Part shown: positions 42,003-50,899 of the stretch, piece after piece | How the letters are laid out: every line of letters begins with the position of its first letter | Position numbering within the stretch: position 1 is the first letter of the stretch | The notes under the pieces: generated by a model | What the model was told of the DNA's origin: nothing | Databases searched by the model: none | What the model saw: the letters and a program-made list of their open reading frames with translations, nothing else | Source of the DNA: JALHVH01 sp964585685 | Lineage (GTDB): Bacteria; Acidobacteriota; Aminicenantia; Aminicenantales; Saccharicenantaceae | Direction: 5' to 3' | Assembly (NCBI GenBank): GCA_964585685.1 | Contig: CAZPEP010000068.1 | Coordinates: 62,001 to 126,000, forward strand | DNA: 64,000 nt | Program-made: the position numbers and the translations under genes

Positions 42003-43106
42003 ATGTTCCGGGAACTGAAGAGGCTCGAGGATAAATACCGCCAACTCACAATCTCCCTCTCCGACCCGGCCTGCCATACTAACCCCCAGAAGATCAGAGA
42101 AATCTCCAAGCAGCGGGCCGAACTCGAGCCCGCCGTCCGTAAATTCGAGGAGTACCGGAGGGTTGCGCGGGACAAAGACGAATCCCGCAAGATCCTGGCC
42201 GACCCCGCCGCCGACCCCGAACTGAAGGCGATGGCCGAAGGCGAAGCCGCCTCGCTCGAAAAACGGGAAAAGGCCCTCGAAGCCGAACTCAAGATCCTGA
42301 TCCTTCCTAAAGACCCCTTCGACGCGAAGGATGTCATCCTCGAGGTCCGGGCGGGGGCCGGCGGGGACGAGGCCTCGCTCTTTGCCCAGGACCTGTTCCG
42401 GATGTATTCCCGCTACGCTGAGAACAAGGGTTGGAAGTTCGAGGTCCTGGACGTCAGCCCGTCGCCCGTCGGCGGGATCAAGGAGGCCGTCGCCAACGTC
42501 CGCGGGCACCGCGTCTATGCGACCATGAAGCACGAAAGCGGCGTCCATCGCGTCCAGCGCGTGCCGAAGACCGAGGCCGGCGGCCGGATCCATACGTCCA
42601 CGGCCACCGTGGCCGTCCTTCCCGAAGCCGACGAGATCGATGTCCGGATCGACCCCAAGGACCTGAAGATCGAGGCTTTCGGGGCCTCCGGGCCCGGCGG
42701 GCAGAACGTCAACCGGAACTATACGGCCATCCGCGTCACCCACAAGCCCTCGGGGCTGGTCGTCTCCTGTCAGGACGAGAAATCCCAGCACCGGAACAAG
42801 GAAAAGGCCATGAAGATCCTCCGCTCCCGGCTTATGGACGCCGCCCAGAGCGAGCAGCAGCAGAGGATCGCCAAGGACCGGCGGTCCAAGGTCGGCACCG
42901 GGGATCGGAGCGAGAAGATCCGTACCTATAATTTTCCGCAGTCCCGCATCACCGACCACCGCCTCAACGAGAACTTCCACCGGATGGAAGCGATCCTCGA
43001 TGGGGACCTGGATGCCCTCACCGAAGCCCTGACCCTCCGTTCTCAGACCCCGGGCCGCGGGGAGGAGGGTCCGGGCGGGGAGCCTTCCGAAGACCTTGAA
43101 GCCTGA
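42003..43106 (+). CDS. prfA: Peptide chain release factor 1
   Basis: A 367-residue class I release factor. GAGGDEASLFAQDLFRMY and GVHRVQRVPKTEAGGRIHTSTATVAVLP hold the codon-recognition PxT tripeptide (PKT) of RF1, and GASGPGGQNVNRN holds the catalytic GGQ loop with the RF1-type N-V-N context. Together they assign it to UAA/UAG reading rather than RF2. The last 25 residues are low-complexity (PGRGEEGPGGEPSEDLEA). ATG at 42003 is five bases after rpmE. Confidence 0.97.
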   Translation: MFRELKRLEDKYRQLTISLSDPACHTNPQKIREISKQRAELEPAVRKFEEYRRVARDKDESRKILADPAADPELKAMAEGEAASLEKREKALEAELKILILPKDPFDAKDVILEVRAGAGGDEASLFAQDLFRMYSRYAENKGWKFEVLDVSPSPVGGIKEAVANVRGHRVYATMKHESGVHRVQRVPKTEAGGRIHTSTATVAVLPEADEIDVRIDPKDLKIEAFGASGPGGQNVNRNYTAIRVTHKPSGLVVSCQDEKSQHRNKEKAMKILRSRLMDAAQSEQQQRIAKDRRSKVGTGDRSEKIRTYNFPQSRITDHRLNENFHRMEAILDGDLDALTEALTLRSQTPGRGEEGPGGEPSEDLEA

Positions 43107-43992
43107 GTCCCTGCGCGCCCTCTACATCCGGGGAATCAACGGACTCAAAAGCGTCCCTCGTCCGGAATTTGACGCCCGTGTCCTTCTCCTTCATGCCGCC
43201 CGCACCCCCGCAGAGACTTTCTACGCCCACCCCGAAACCCGGCCTTCCGCCAGGGATGCGGAAAGGTTCCTCCGGCTGGTCCGGCGCCGCTCGGAGGGCG
43301 TTCCCCTTGCGTATCTCACAGGCAGGAAGGAATTCTGGTCGCTCGAGTTCCGAGTGAGCCCCGGCGTCCTCATCCCGCGGCCGGAAACGGAGATCCTCGT
43401 CGAAAAGGCCGTCGGCCTCGCGGTGGGGCAAGGGAGGTCTGTCCTGGACTTGGGAACGGGGAGCGGGAACGTCGCCGTCGCCCTGGCCCGGGAACTCCCG
43501 CGGGCTCGCGTAACGGCCGCGGACATCTCCGTCCGGGCGCTCAGGATCGCCGCGGAGAATGCGGTCTTCAACGGGTGCCCCGGCATCCGCTTCATCCGGA
43601 GCGACCTCTTTTCGGCCTTCGGGCGGCCCCGGCCTCTCTTCGATTTCATCGTCTCCAACCCGCCTTACATAGGCCACGCGGAATGGGCCCGGTTGACCGC
43701 CGACGTTCGGGACCACGAACCCCGCCGGGCCCTCGTCGGAGGCGTCCGGGGCACAGAGTTTACGGAGAAGCTCGTTCGCGAGGCGCGGTGCTTCCTGAGG
43801 CCGGGCGGCCGTCTCATCCTGGAGATCGGGGCCGGTCAGGAAGGGACGGTCCGGGCGATGTTCGAGGAGGGATGGGACGCGGTGGAGGTTGTGCCCGACC
43901 TCGCTGGGATCCCGAGGGTCGTCACCGCCCGCAAGGCCGCGAGGGCTCGGGGCGCGGCTACGTCCGGGACGCCAGCTTGTGGTAGTCAATGA
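43096..43992 (+). CDS. prmC: Release factor glutamine methyltransferase PrmC
   Basis: A 298-residue N5-glutamine methyltransferase that modifies the GGQ glutamine of release factors. VPLAYLTGRKEFWSLEFRVSPGVLIPRPETE, LDLGTGSGNVAVALA (SAM motif I) and DFIVSNPPYIG (NPPY) are diagnostic. Translation starts at TTG (43096), which overlaps the prfA stop; ggggag stands upstream. The C-terminal 20 residues are basic and overlap the convergent HD-GYP gene by 35 bases. Confidence 0.95.
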   Translation: MKPESLRALYIRGINGLKSVPRPEFDARVLLLHAARTPAETFYAHPETRPSARDAERFLRLVRRRSEGVPLAYLTGRKEFWSLEFRVSPGVLIPRPETEILVEKAVGLAVGQGRSVLDLGTGSGNVAVALARELPRARVTAADISVRALRIAAENAVFNGCPGIRFIRSDLFSAFGRPRPLFDFIVSNPPYIGHAEWARLTADVRDHEPRRALVGGVRGTEFTEKLVREARCFLRPGGRLILEIGAGQEGTVRAMFEEGWDAVEVVPDLAGIPRVVTARKAARARGAATSGTPACGSQ

Positions 43993-45055
43993 TGGAGGGG
44001 AGGAGCCGCGTCGTCTCGAAACGGATCCTCTCCCACCGCGCGAGGGGCAGTTTTTCGAAGGCCTCGACGATCCGGGGATCGAACTGCGTTCCCTCGTGGC
44101 TCCGGATCTCCTCCTGGGCCGCGGGGAAGTCTCGCTCCCGCCGATAGGGGCGGTGGGACGTGATGGCGTCCAGGGCGTCGGCCAGGGCGAAGATCCGGGC
44201 TTCGAGCGGGATCTCCTCCTTTCTCAACCCTTGGGGGTAGCCCGTCCCGTCGTATCTCTCGTGATGGTGGAGGATGATGTTCGCGGCCTCCTTGACGAGC
44301 TTGATCTCCTTGACGAGGCCGTAGCCGAGCGCGGGATGGAGCCGGATCTTCTCCCATTCCTGGTCCGAGAGCCGGCCCGGCTTCTTCAGGATGGAATCCG
44401 GGATGGCGATCTTCCCTACGTCATGGAGGAGCGCCCCCTTCCGTATATTGTCCAAGACCTTCTCGTCCCGGATCCCCAGGAGTCCGGCCAAAACCTGACT
44501 GTATTTAGCCACCGTCTGGGAGTGGCCGAACGTCTCCACGTCCCTGAGGTCAAGGGCGGTCATCAGGTTCTCGAGCGTCGCATCGTAGATCTCCTCGAGG
44601 TCAAGAGCCCGACGGACGTTCCGAGACCTTTCGATCCTCGACTTCGCCAGGTTCTTCCGGCAGGCTTCGTTCTCGGCGGTCAACTGGGCCAGGGTCAGGC
44701 CGCTTCTGATGGCCGAATAGACCGCAAGGTGGCTGCCGGGGCTCGTGACGTGGTCGATGACGCCTTCCCGGAGGAGGGAGAGCAGGACCTGTGACCTGGA
44801 AGCGTCCGAGAGGACGACGACGGCGGGGCGTGGGTCGGCGGCCCCGATCGTCCGGAGTCGCTTCGCATGTTCCTCTCCCTGTTCCGTCGCCGCGACGACG
44901 ATCAGCGAGACCCTTCCCGCGGGGCCAGCCAGGGCGGACGGCTCGGGCAGGAACGCGGACCTTTCGATGTCCAGTTCCAGATCAGCCAGGAACGCGGCCA
45001 GCCTCCGCGAGTTCCCGTCGTTCTCCCCGACGATGAGGATTCGGGGCCTGTTCAT
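43958..45055 (-). CDS. HD-GYP cyclic-di-GMP phosphodiesterase with degenerate receiver domain
   Basis: A 365-residue protein. Residues 1-120 have a receiver-like fold but the strand-3 phosphate-acceptor aspartate is missing (LIVVAATEQ where LIVLLDxxM is expected). A helical linker to about 165 leads to the HD-GYP domain: TFGHSQTVAKYS, LLHDVGKIAIPDSILKKPG, HPALGYGLV, HHHERYDGTGYPQGL and FALADALDAITSHRPYR. All metal-binding H and D residues and the GYP loop are intact, so it should hydrolyse c-di-GMP. ATG at 45055 follows a gaggaa site. Confidence 0.92.
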   Translation of the reverse strand: MNRPRILIVGENDGNSRRLAAFLADLELDIERSAFLPEPSALAGPAGRVSLIVVAATEQGEEHAKRLRTIGAADPRPAVVVLSDASRSQVLLSLLREGVIDHVTSPGSHLAVYSAIRSGLTLAQLTAENEACRKNLAKSRIERSRNVRRALDLEEIYDATLENLMTALDLRDVETFGHSQTVAKYSQVLAGLLGIRDEKVLDNIRKGALLHDVGKIAIPDSILKKPGRLSDQEWEKIRLHPALGYGLVKEIKLVKEAANIILHHHERYDGTGYPQGLRKEEIPLEARIFALADALDAITSHRPYRRERDFPAAQEEIRSHEGTQFDPRIVEAFEKLPLARWERIRFETTRLLPSIIDYHKLASRT

Positions 45056-45076
45056 GGGCACTTCCTCATGTGTTCC

Positions 45077-45106
45077 CTTATACATTATATCGTCGACGGG
45101 ATTCAA
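45077..45106 (-). promoter_or_regulatory. Probable promoter of the HD-GYP gene
   Basis: On the minus strand: -35 TTGAAT (45101-45106), 18-base spacer, -10 TATAAG (45077-45082). A TATAAT sits a few bases upstream (45084-45089) without a good -35. Confidence 0.4.
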
Positions 45107-45189
45107 GGGGATTCGCTCCGGCCTTAACCCGTTCGCCGACGTTACCCCGCCTTTCATGGCGGGGCCGCGAAGCGAGGCTCAGGGCTAAT

Positions 45190-45227
45190 TCCGAAAAAGC
45201 CCCGGTCCCGGCCTTGCCAGGACCGGG
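45190..45227 (-). terminator. Possible minus-strand terminator upstream of the coiled-coil gene
   Basis: 8-bp perfect stem CCCGGTCC (45201-45208)/GGACCGGG (45220-45227); on the minus strand it is followed by GCTTTTT. It would stop transcripts that read leftward, antisense to the gene at 45293-46504. Another 7-bp hairpin, CCCCGCC/GGCGGGG, lies at 45145-45164. Confidence 0.45.
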
Positions 45228-45238
45228 AAGTCAAGGGG

Positions 45239-45267
45239 TTGACAGCCCGACCGGCGGAGTTTATCAT
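45239..45267 (+). promoter_or_regulatory. Promoter of the 45293 coiled-coil gene
   Basis: Perfect -35 TTGACA (45239-45244), 17-base spacer, -10 TATCAT (45262-45267). Leader about 19 bases with AAGGAG before the ATG. Confidence 0.75.
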
Positions 45268-45292
45268 ATCGCCAGAGCCAAGGAGATTTCGA

Positions 45293-46504
45293 ATGTCCGA
45301 ATCCGGGGAAATCGAAAAAGAGTCCAATCTCGTCATCCAGGAGATCGAAAACCAGCTGGAGAGGCTTCTCGCCAGGAAAAAGGACGAGATCGATAGCGCT
45401 CTGGCCGCGAGGATTCGGGAGGAGGAGGAAGCTGCCAGAGCCCGGATGGACGGCGTGGAGAAGGAGATCGACCGGGGACGGGAATCCCTCCGGGAATTCC
45501 AGACCATGGTCTCCGAATCAGAAGGGGAGAGGCAGGCGGTCCTGGAGGAGATCCGGGCGGGCTTTTCCCAGGCCCTCGACTTCCAGTCCCAGATCGAAGG
45601 CCTCGTCAAGCGGACCGTTGAGGAGATCGGGAGAGTCGGTGACCTCCAGCGGAAACTGGAATCCTTAAGGCGGCGGACCTCGGAGGGCGCGGCCTTCCTG
45701 AAGAGGGACCTGAACGAGAGGTTCGGGATCGTGGCTGAAGCCCGCGGGGAAAAGGAGCGCTGGCCGGAACCCACCCCAGACCTCGACGCAGAGCTGGAAA
45801 AGCTGAAGAGGATCCGGACACTCCTTGCCGGCGGGACGGAAGGTTTCCCCGGGTTGGAGAATTCTCCCGGATCGGAACCGGAGGACGTCTGGCGGGCCCG
45901 GATCCCCGATATCCAGGAGCTCATTCAGGCGACTAAACCGGTCGAGGACGGCCGTCCGGTTGAGACTCCGCCCGGCCAGGGCGCCGGGGACGCGAGTTCC
46001 GTTTTGGACCGTCTGCGGAGGATCGAGCCCGTCGCGGGAAGCGGGAAGATCAGCTATTTTCAGAAAGGGGACAGGACCGTCTTGGACGCCGGGATGCTTC
46101 TCGATGCCGTGGACAGGGCTGTGGACGTGGCCCGGAAGCTGGCCGGAAAGCTCGAAGAAACGGAATCGCCCCGGGAACGCTTCTTCATCAAACAGGATCT
46201 CATCAACGGCCAGGAGGGCCTCCGTATCCTCATCCTACGGGCCGCGACGCTGTGCGAGAAGGAGTCCATGACGCTTCCCCCGGAGACCCTGGACGTCCTT
46301 GACGCCGCCGGGCTGAGGAGCCTGTTTGACCGGCTGAGCGTTGGGAACTGGGCGAACGCGGCGGACCTCACCGCATTCGCCGGAGAAGCGAAGGCGCTCC
46401 GGGCGGCCTTTCTGGAACGGGCGGTCCCCTCCGACCGGTATGTGCTGTCGATTCTCGAAAAGCTCGGCGGCGTGCCGTCAGTTGAGCGACCCGGCCTTCT
46501 GTAG
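45293..46504 (+). CDS. Coiled-coil protein of unknown function
   Basis: A 403-residue soluble protein. ATG at 45293 follows AAGGAG; an upstream ATG at 45239 lies in the promoter. Residues 1-190 are almost purely charged heptad sequence (EIEKESNLVIQEIENQLERLLARK), then a proline/glycine-rich linker, then a helical C-terminal domain (about 250-400: LDAGMLLDAVDRAVDVARKLAGKLEE). No enzyme motif is seen. It lies between two c-di-GMP genes on the opposite strand and overlaps the end of the GGDEF gene by 27 bases. It could be a partner of that signalling, by position only. Confidence 0.65.
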   Translation: MSESGEIEKESNLVIQEIENQLERLLARKKDEIDSALAARIREEEEAARARMDGVEKEIDRGRESLREFQTMVSESEGERQAVLEEIRAGFSQALDFQSQIEGLVKRTVEEIGRVGDLQRKLESLRRRTSEGAAFLKRDLNERFGIVAEARGEKERWPEPTPDLDAELEKLKRIRTLLAGGTEGFPGLENSPGSEPEDVWRARIPDIQELIQATKPVEDGRPVETPPGQGAGDASSVLDRLRRIEPVAGSGKISYFQKGDRTVLDAGMLLDAVDRAVDVARKLAGKLEETESPRERFFIKQDLINGQEGLRILILRAATLCEKESMTLPPETLDVLDAAGLRSLFDRLSVGNWANAADLTAFAGEAKALRAAFLERAVPSDRYVLSILEKLGGVPSVERPGLL

Positions 46505-48499
46505 GGACTCGAAGTATTCCTCGAGCGCCTTCCGGTCGGTGGGCGACAGGTCCTTGAACTGCAGCCCGGAATAAAAATAAGGGGATTCCCCCCCGGCTTT
46601 GTCCGAATAGACCACGTCGCTCGCGACGCGGTTCGCTTTGTTCCCCAGCACGAGGATCAGGCCGATCGACTTGGCGACGGGAAGCCGGGCCTCGGACAGG
46701 ATCTTCGCCCCTCCGAGGCTCAGGTTGATCGTCTTCGCCACCTTGAACCCGCCGTTCTCCTGGATCATCACAAGGGTGGCCGCGTGGTATCTCTCGGACT
46801 TCCTCTTTTCCCGGTAAGACGTCTCCTTATAGGTCCGGATTATCCCGCCCTGCCGTTCCTCCGCCTGTTCTCGTGAGTAACAACAGACCTTGTTCTTCGC
46901 GAGGACCCGTTCGTCCGTCCCTCCGGCTCCCGGCTCGAAGAATCTCTTCCCCTTGGCCTCGGCCATGGCCATGTCCGCCTCGCCGGCCAGGATCCTCAGG
47001 TCAGGCTTGTCGACGTCCGGGGCCTGTCCGGGCGCCGGCGGCGGGAACATCGTTACGCCGAAGGACATGGTCAGGTTGTTCCCGGGTTGGAACTCCTGAA
47101 ACTCGAAATAGTGCTCCTCGACGTTCTTCCGGATGCGGTCGGTGAGCAGGCAGGCGTCCTCGGGGCTCTTGACGCCAGTCAGAAAGAAGAGGAACTCCTC
47201 CCCGCCGTAGCGGCAGACGAGGTCCTCCTCGCGGATCGAGTCCTTCATGACGCCGGCCAGCTCGCGCAGGAGCTTGTTCCCCGCCTCATGACCGTTGCGG
47301 TCGTTGTAGTACTTGAACCAGTCCACGTCCCCCATGACCAAAGCCGAGGAGCCCTCCTCGCGCCGGCGTTTGCCCTGGGAATTGATCTTCTGGACGACCT
47401 TCTCGAAGAAGGGGTCGGGCCGGAGCAGGCCGGTCAAGGCGTCGTACTGGATGAGGTTCAATTTCGTCATCGCGATGGCGATGTGCTCGGACAGCCCCCG
47501 GAGAATCTCCTGATCCTCCCGAGAGAAGCCGGACCGGGCGGACTTTCCGCCGGAGGTCTTGTTGTAGACCTCGACGACGCCGATGACCTCCGTGTCGTGG
47601 CGGATGGGGACGGCCAACAGGCTCTTCAGCGGCGTCCGGAGGTGCTCGATGTACCTCCGCGAGAGGCGCTGGTCGAAGGAGAGTTCGGTGATGTTAACCT
47701 CCCGTCCGTTGAGGGCGACGGACGCGGCGAAGTCCTGGGCGTCGAGGCGGGCGACGTATCTCAGGAATTCGGGATGTGTCAGGAAGGTGTCGTCCCAAAC
47801 CAGCGGCTTGAGGTACCGGCCGAGCGTCTCGTTCTCGTCCAGGATGTAGATCGTGGCCCCGGAGGCCTGGACGATGTCCTTGAAGTCCGTAGTGATGTCG
47901 AGAAGGCTCGAGACGTCGTTGGCCGCGTAGATCTTGCGGAGGACCTTTTCGATCCTCTGCCGCTCCTTCTGGAACCAGACGTACTTTGCCTCGATCGCCA
48001 CCCGTTTCTCGAGCTCCTTGATGAAGTTCTCGTTGATGAGGCTCTTGATCTCCCGGATTTCGGCATAGACGTCACGGACCTTGGCCCCCTGGATGTCGAG
48101 GGCGCTCCTTAGGGAGCCGACTTCTGTCCTCATCGCGGCGTGGGTGAGTGCTCGTTCGACGGACCTGGTGAACTGGGCGTCGTCCTGGAGAGGGAAGGAT
48201 AGGGCGAACGTGTCGACGTACCTGTCGGAAGGCCAGTCCCGGGCCAGGGACCGGAGCCTTTCATCGTCCCGGCCGGTGATGATGACGGCCGTCGCCTTGC
48301 CGAACAGGCTTAGGGCGGAGGACTGCGCCGCGGCCGAGGCGTCGAGGACGGCGAGCAAGGTGTTTGCCGTTTCCGGCAGGGCCGCGGCCGACTCGAGGGA
48401 GGACGCGGCGACGACCGTCCCGTAACGCCGGCAGAGCTTCGACAGGAGGTCGGCCTCTATAGGATTCGGATTCAGAATGAGGATTGGTCTCTGGTTCAT
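46478..48499 (-). CDS. Diguanylate cyclase with receiver-like, GAF, GGDEF and PilZ domains
   Basis: A 673-residue signalling protein. Residues 1-120 resemble a receiver with D53 in VLDAS but without the acidic pair after strand 1, so phosphorylation is doubtful. A coiled linker (about 125-195) leads to a GAF domain (about 195-340, ending FSREDQEILRGLSEHIAIAM). The GGDEF domain (about 350-510) has the active RYGGEEF and an intact RxxD inhibitory site (REED) five residues before it. A PilZ domain (about 565-665) has RKSERY and NLSLGGA, matching the RxxxR/DxSxxG c-di-GMP-binding pattern with N for D. It can thus make and sense c-di-GMP. Confidence 0.92.
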   Translation of the reverse strand: MNQRPILILNPNPIEADLLSKLCRRYGTVVAASSLESAAALPETANTLLAVLDASAAAQSSALSLFGKATAVIITGRDDERLRSLARDWPSDRYVDTFALSFPLQDDAQFTRSVERALTHAAMRTEVGSLRSALDIQGAKVRDVYAEIREIKSLINENFIKELEKRVAIEAKYVWFQKERQRIEKVLRKIYAANDVSSLLDITTDFKDIVQASGATIYILDENETLGRYLKPLVWDDTFLTHPEFLRYVARLDAQDFAASVALNGREVNITELSFDQRLSRRYIEHLRTPLKSLLAVPIRHDTEVIGVVEVYNKTSGGKSARSGFSREDQEILRGLSEHIAIAMTKLNLIQYDALTGLLRPDPFFEKVVQKINSQGKRRREEGSSALVMGDVDWFKYYNDRNGHEAGNKLLRELAGVMKDSIREEDLVCRYGGEEFLFFLTGVKSPEDACLLTDRIRKNVEEHYFEFQEFQPGNNLTMSFGVTMFPPPAPGQAPDVDKPDLRILAGEADMAMAEAKGKRFFEPGAGGTDERVLAKNKVCCYSREQAEERQGGIIRTYKETSYREKRKSERYHAATLVMIQENGGFKVAKTINLSLGGAKILSEARLPVAKSIGLILVLGNKANRVASDVVYSDKAGGESPYFYSGLQFKDLSPTDRKALEEYFESLQKAGSLN

Positions 48500-48604
48500 A
48501 ACTCAGCCCCGGCGCAACAAACCCAATGGCCCGTGTCCAGCCTCGTCGCCAGCGTTGGACGCAAGGGACCGGCCGTGCCCTTTTTCTTGAAAACCCATTC
48601 TCAT

Positions 48605-48632
48605 TTTATACCAATGTTTTTAGTCCCGTCAA
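48605..48632 (-). promoter_or_regulatory. Promoter of the GGDEF-PilZ gene
   Basis: On the minus strand: -35 TTGACG (48627-48632), 16-base spacer, -10 TATAAA (48605-48610). Leader about 100 bases with no recognised element. Confidence 0.6.
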
Positions 48633-48700
48633 CTGCTTTCTGAGCCGTTTTGAAGTCCCCCCAGGGGATATGATATCATCGAAACGTCGAGGAGGCACGC

Positions 48701-50368
48701 ATGATCGAGAGAACGGGAGCTCCATCGAAGCCTATCCGGGCCTACCGCGGGAACGTCCTGCACACGAAGGGCTGGTCCCAGGAGGGCGCGCTCCGGATGC
48801 TGATGAATAACCTCGATCCCGAGGTGGCGGAGAAGCCCCGGGACCTCATCGTATATGGGGGCACGGGCAGGGCCGCGCGCAATTGGGAATGCTACCGGGC
48901 GATCGTCGAAACCCTCAAGAGCCTCAGGAACGACGAGACGCTCATCGTTCAGTCGGGCAAGCCTGTGGCCGTGTTCCCGACTCATGACCAGGCTCCCCGG
49001 GTCCTCATCGCCAACTCCCTGATCGTCCCCAAGTGGGCGACTTGGGACGAGTTCCGGAGGCTCGAAACCTTGGGACTGACGATGTACGGGCAGATGACCG
49101 CCGGGAGCTGGATTTATATTGGGACCCAGGGCATCCTCCAGGGGACCTATGAGACCCTGGCCGCCGCGGCCCGCCGGCATTTCGGAGGGACGCTCAAGGG
49201 CAGGCTCGTCCTCTCGGCCGGGCTCGGGGGGATGGGCGGGGCACAACCGCTGGCCGTTACTATGAACGAGGGCGTGGCCGTTGTCGTCGAGGCCGACCCG
49301 GAGCGGATCCGGCGCCGCCTTGACACGCGGTATGTCGACGTCATGACCGAAAGCCTCGACGAGGCGCTGAGGCTCGCCGACGCGGCCATTAAAAAGGGAG
49401 AGCCCCTCTCCGTCGCCCTCCTCGGCAACGCCGCCGACGTCGTCCCCGAGTTCGTCCGGAGGGGGATCGTCCCCGATGTGCTGACCGACCAAACCTCCGC
49501 CCACGACGAGCTTAACGGGTACGTCCCGAACGGCATCCCGTACGCCGAAGCCCTGAGGCTCCGCCGGGACGATCCGAAGGACTACATCCGGTGCTCCTAC
49601 GAAGCGATGGCCGCCCACGTCCGGGCGATGCTCGAGCTCCGGAGGCTGGGGGCCCGGACGTTCGATTACGGGAACAACATCCGGGGCCAGGCCCTTAAGG
49701 CCGGCGTCGCCGACGCCTTCGACATTCCGGGCTTCGTCCCCGAATACATCCGCCCGCTCTTTTGCGTGGGCAAGGGCCCGTTCCGCTGGGCTGCCCTTTC
49801 CGGACGGGCGCGGGACATCCACGTCACGGACGAGGCCGTCCTCAAACTGTTCCCGGAGGACGAGGCTCTCGCGCGGTGGATCCGAAAAGCCCGGAAACAC
49901 GTACGGTTCCAGGGATTGCCCTCGCGGATCTGCTGGCTCGGTTACGGCGAAAGGGCGGAGTTCGGCGACGTCATCAACCGCATGGTCCGAAAGGGCGAGA
50001 TCAGCGCTCCGGTCGTCATCGGGCGCGACCACCTGGACACGGGCTCGGTGGCCTCGCCGAACCGCGAGACCGAGGGGATGAAGGACGGTTCCGACGCCAT
50101 CGCCGACTGGCCGGTCCTCAACGCCCTGCTTAACGCGGTGAACGGAGCCTCTTGGGTTTCCGTCCACCACGGCGGAGGCGTGGGCATCGGTCTGTCCCTG
50201 CACGCCGGGATGGTCGTCGTCGCCGATGGCACGCCGGCCATGGGGAAGCGCCTGGAGAGGGTCCTCACCGGCGATCCCGGGATGGGGGTCGTCCGGCACG
50301 CCGACGCGGGCTACGACGAAGCGGTCCGGTTCGCCCGGGAGAATAAGATCAAGATCCCGATGATGTGA
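48701..50368 (+). CDS. hutU: Urocanate hydratase
   Basis: A 555-residue full-length urocanase, which converts urocanate to 4-imidazolone-5-propanoate with NAD+ as electrophile. YGGTGRAARNWECY at the start, TAGSWIYIGTQGILQGTYET, GLGGMGGAQPLA (NAD binding) and DQTSAHDELNGY are diagnostic, as is SVHHGGGVGIG near the end. AGGAGG precedes the ATG. No other histidine-degradation gene is nearby, so the pathway must be completed elsewhere. A weak -10-like TATGAT lies at 48669-48674. Confidence 0.96.
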   Translation: MIERTGAPSKPIRAYRGNVLHTKGWSQEGALRMLMNNLDPEVAEKPRDLIVYGGTGRAARNWECYRAIVETLKSLRNDETLIVQSGKPVAVFPTHDQAPRVLIANSLIVPKWATWDEFRRLETLGLTMYGQMTAGSWIYIGTQGILQGTYETLAAAARRHFGGTLKGRLVLSAGLGGMGGAQPLAVTMNEGVAVVVEADPERIRRRLDTRYVDVMTESLDEALRLADAAIKKGEPLSVALLGNAADVVPEFVRRGIVPDVLTDQTSAHDELNGYVPNGIPYAEALRLRRDDPKDYIRCSYEAMAAHVRAMLELRRLGARTFDYGNNIRGQALKAGVADAFDIPGFVPEYIRPLFCVGKGPFRWAALSGRARDIHVTDEAVLKLFPEDEALARWIRKARKHVRFQGLPSRICWLGYGERAEFGDVINRMVRKGEISAPVVIGRDHLDTGSVASPNRETEGMKDGSDAIADWPVLNALLNAVNGASWVSVHHGGGVGIGLSLHAGMVVVADGTPAMGKRLERVLTGDPGMGVVRHADAGYDEAVRFARENKIKIPMM

Positions 50369-50609
50369 CGGATTTCCGTCCGCGGCCCCCGGCTCACGTC
50401 TTGTGACCTCCTCCGCACGCCTAAACGACTGTCTTTGAACGGCTCAGAGCTCGTGTCTCATCTTGAGCGCCCGTCGCCCGCTCTGCGGTCGGGCGCCGCT
50501 ACCCCCGGTTCGCGCAGAATCTTATTATTATCAAGGGGATAGTTGGAGACCGTTTCCGGCGGCGTCCAGGCACGGAACTTGCATTGGAACCTGTCGAAAG
50601 GAGGTTCCG
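50369..50609 (+). other. Intergenic region before the exported-peptide gene
   Basis: 241 bases with a 7-bp GC-rich inverted repeat, GCGCCCG/CGGGCGC (50467-50496), without a T-run, and an AT-rich TATTATTAT block (50523-50531) that could be a -10 region. No clear -35 box was found. AAAGGAGG at the end serves the next gene. Confidence 0.4.
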
Positions 50610-50828
50610 ATGAAAAAAGCCGTTGCCCTCGCGCTTGCAGGGCTGGTCATGTTCTCCGCGGTCTGGTTCTTTCCCCGGTTGGCAGAGGCCCGTGACACCG
50701 CCGAATGCTTCAGGAACCACTCCACGTGCCGCAACAACGCTTTCGGCATGGACGTGGGCTGGGTCAGGATGACGCTCGTGCTGACGGTCTGCGACGCTGG
50801 CCTGGGAAGGTGCCTCCTGCTGGCTTGA
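50610..50828 (+). CDS. Small exported peptide with two CX6C pairs
   Basis: A 72-residue protein. ATG at 50610 follows a perfect AAAGGAGG six bases upstream; longer in-frame starts lack such a site. Signal peptide about 1-27 (VALALAGLVMFSAVWFF, ending AEA). The mature part of about 45 residues has exactly four cysteines in two CX6C pairs, CFRNHSTC and CDAGLGRC, separated by a mildly hydrophobic stretch (VGWVRMTLVLTV), and ends LLLA. No family is recognised. It is followed by a perfect hairpin and then by propeller, thioredoxin-like and ABC-transporter genes, an order reminiscent of peptide-export operons. Substrate, toxin or structural roles are all open. Confidence 0.6.
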   Translation: MKKAVALALAGLVMFSAVWFFPRLAEARDTAECFRNHSTCRNNAFGMDVGWVRMTLVLTVCDAGLGRCLLLA

Positions 50829-50833
50829 AAAAG

Positions 50834-50867
50834 GAAAGGGGCCCCTGAGAAAAAAGGGGCCCCTTTC
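50834..50867 (+). terminator. Perfect hairpin between the peptide gene and the rest of the cassette
   Basis: 13-bp perfect inverted repeat GAAAGGGGCCCCT (50834-50846)/AGGGGCCCCTTTC (50855-50867) with the 8-base loop GAGAAAAA, followed by a moderately T-rich run (acgtttctcttta). It may be a terminator or a partial (read-through) terminator that makes the first gene more abundant than the rest, or may protect the 3' end of the short mRNA. Confidence 0.75.
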
Positions 50868-50899
50868 ACGTTTCTCTTTATAGCACGTGGAGGTTCCCG

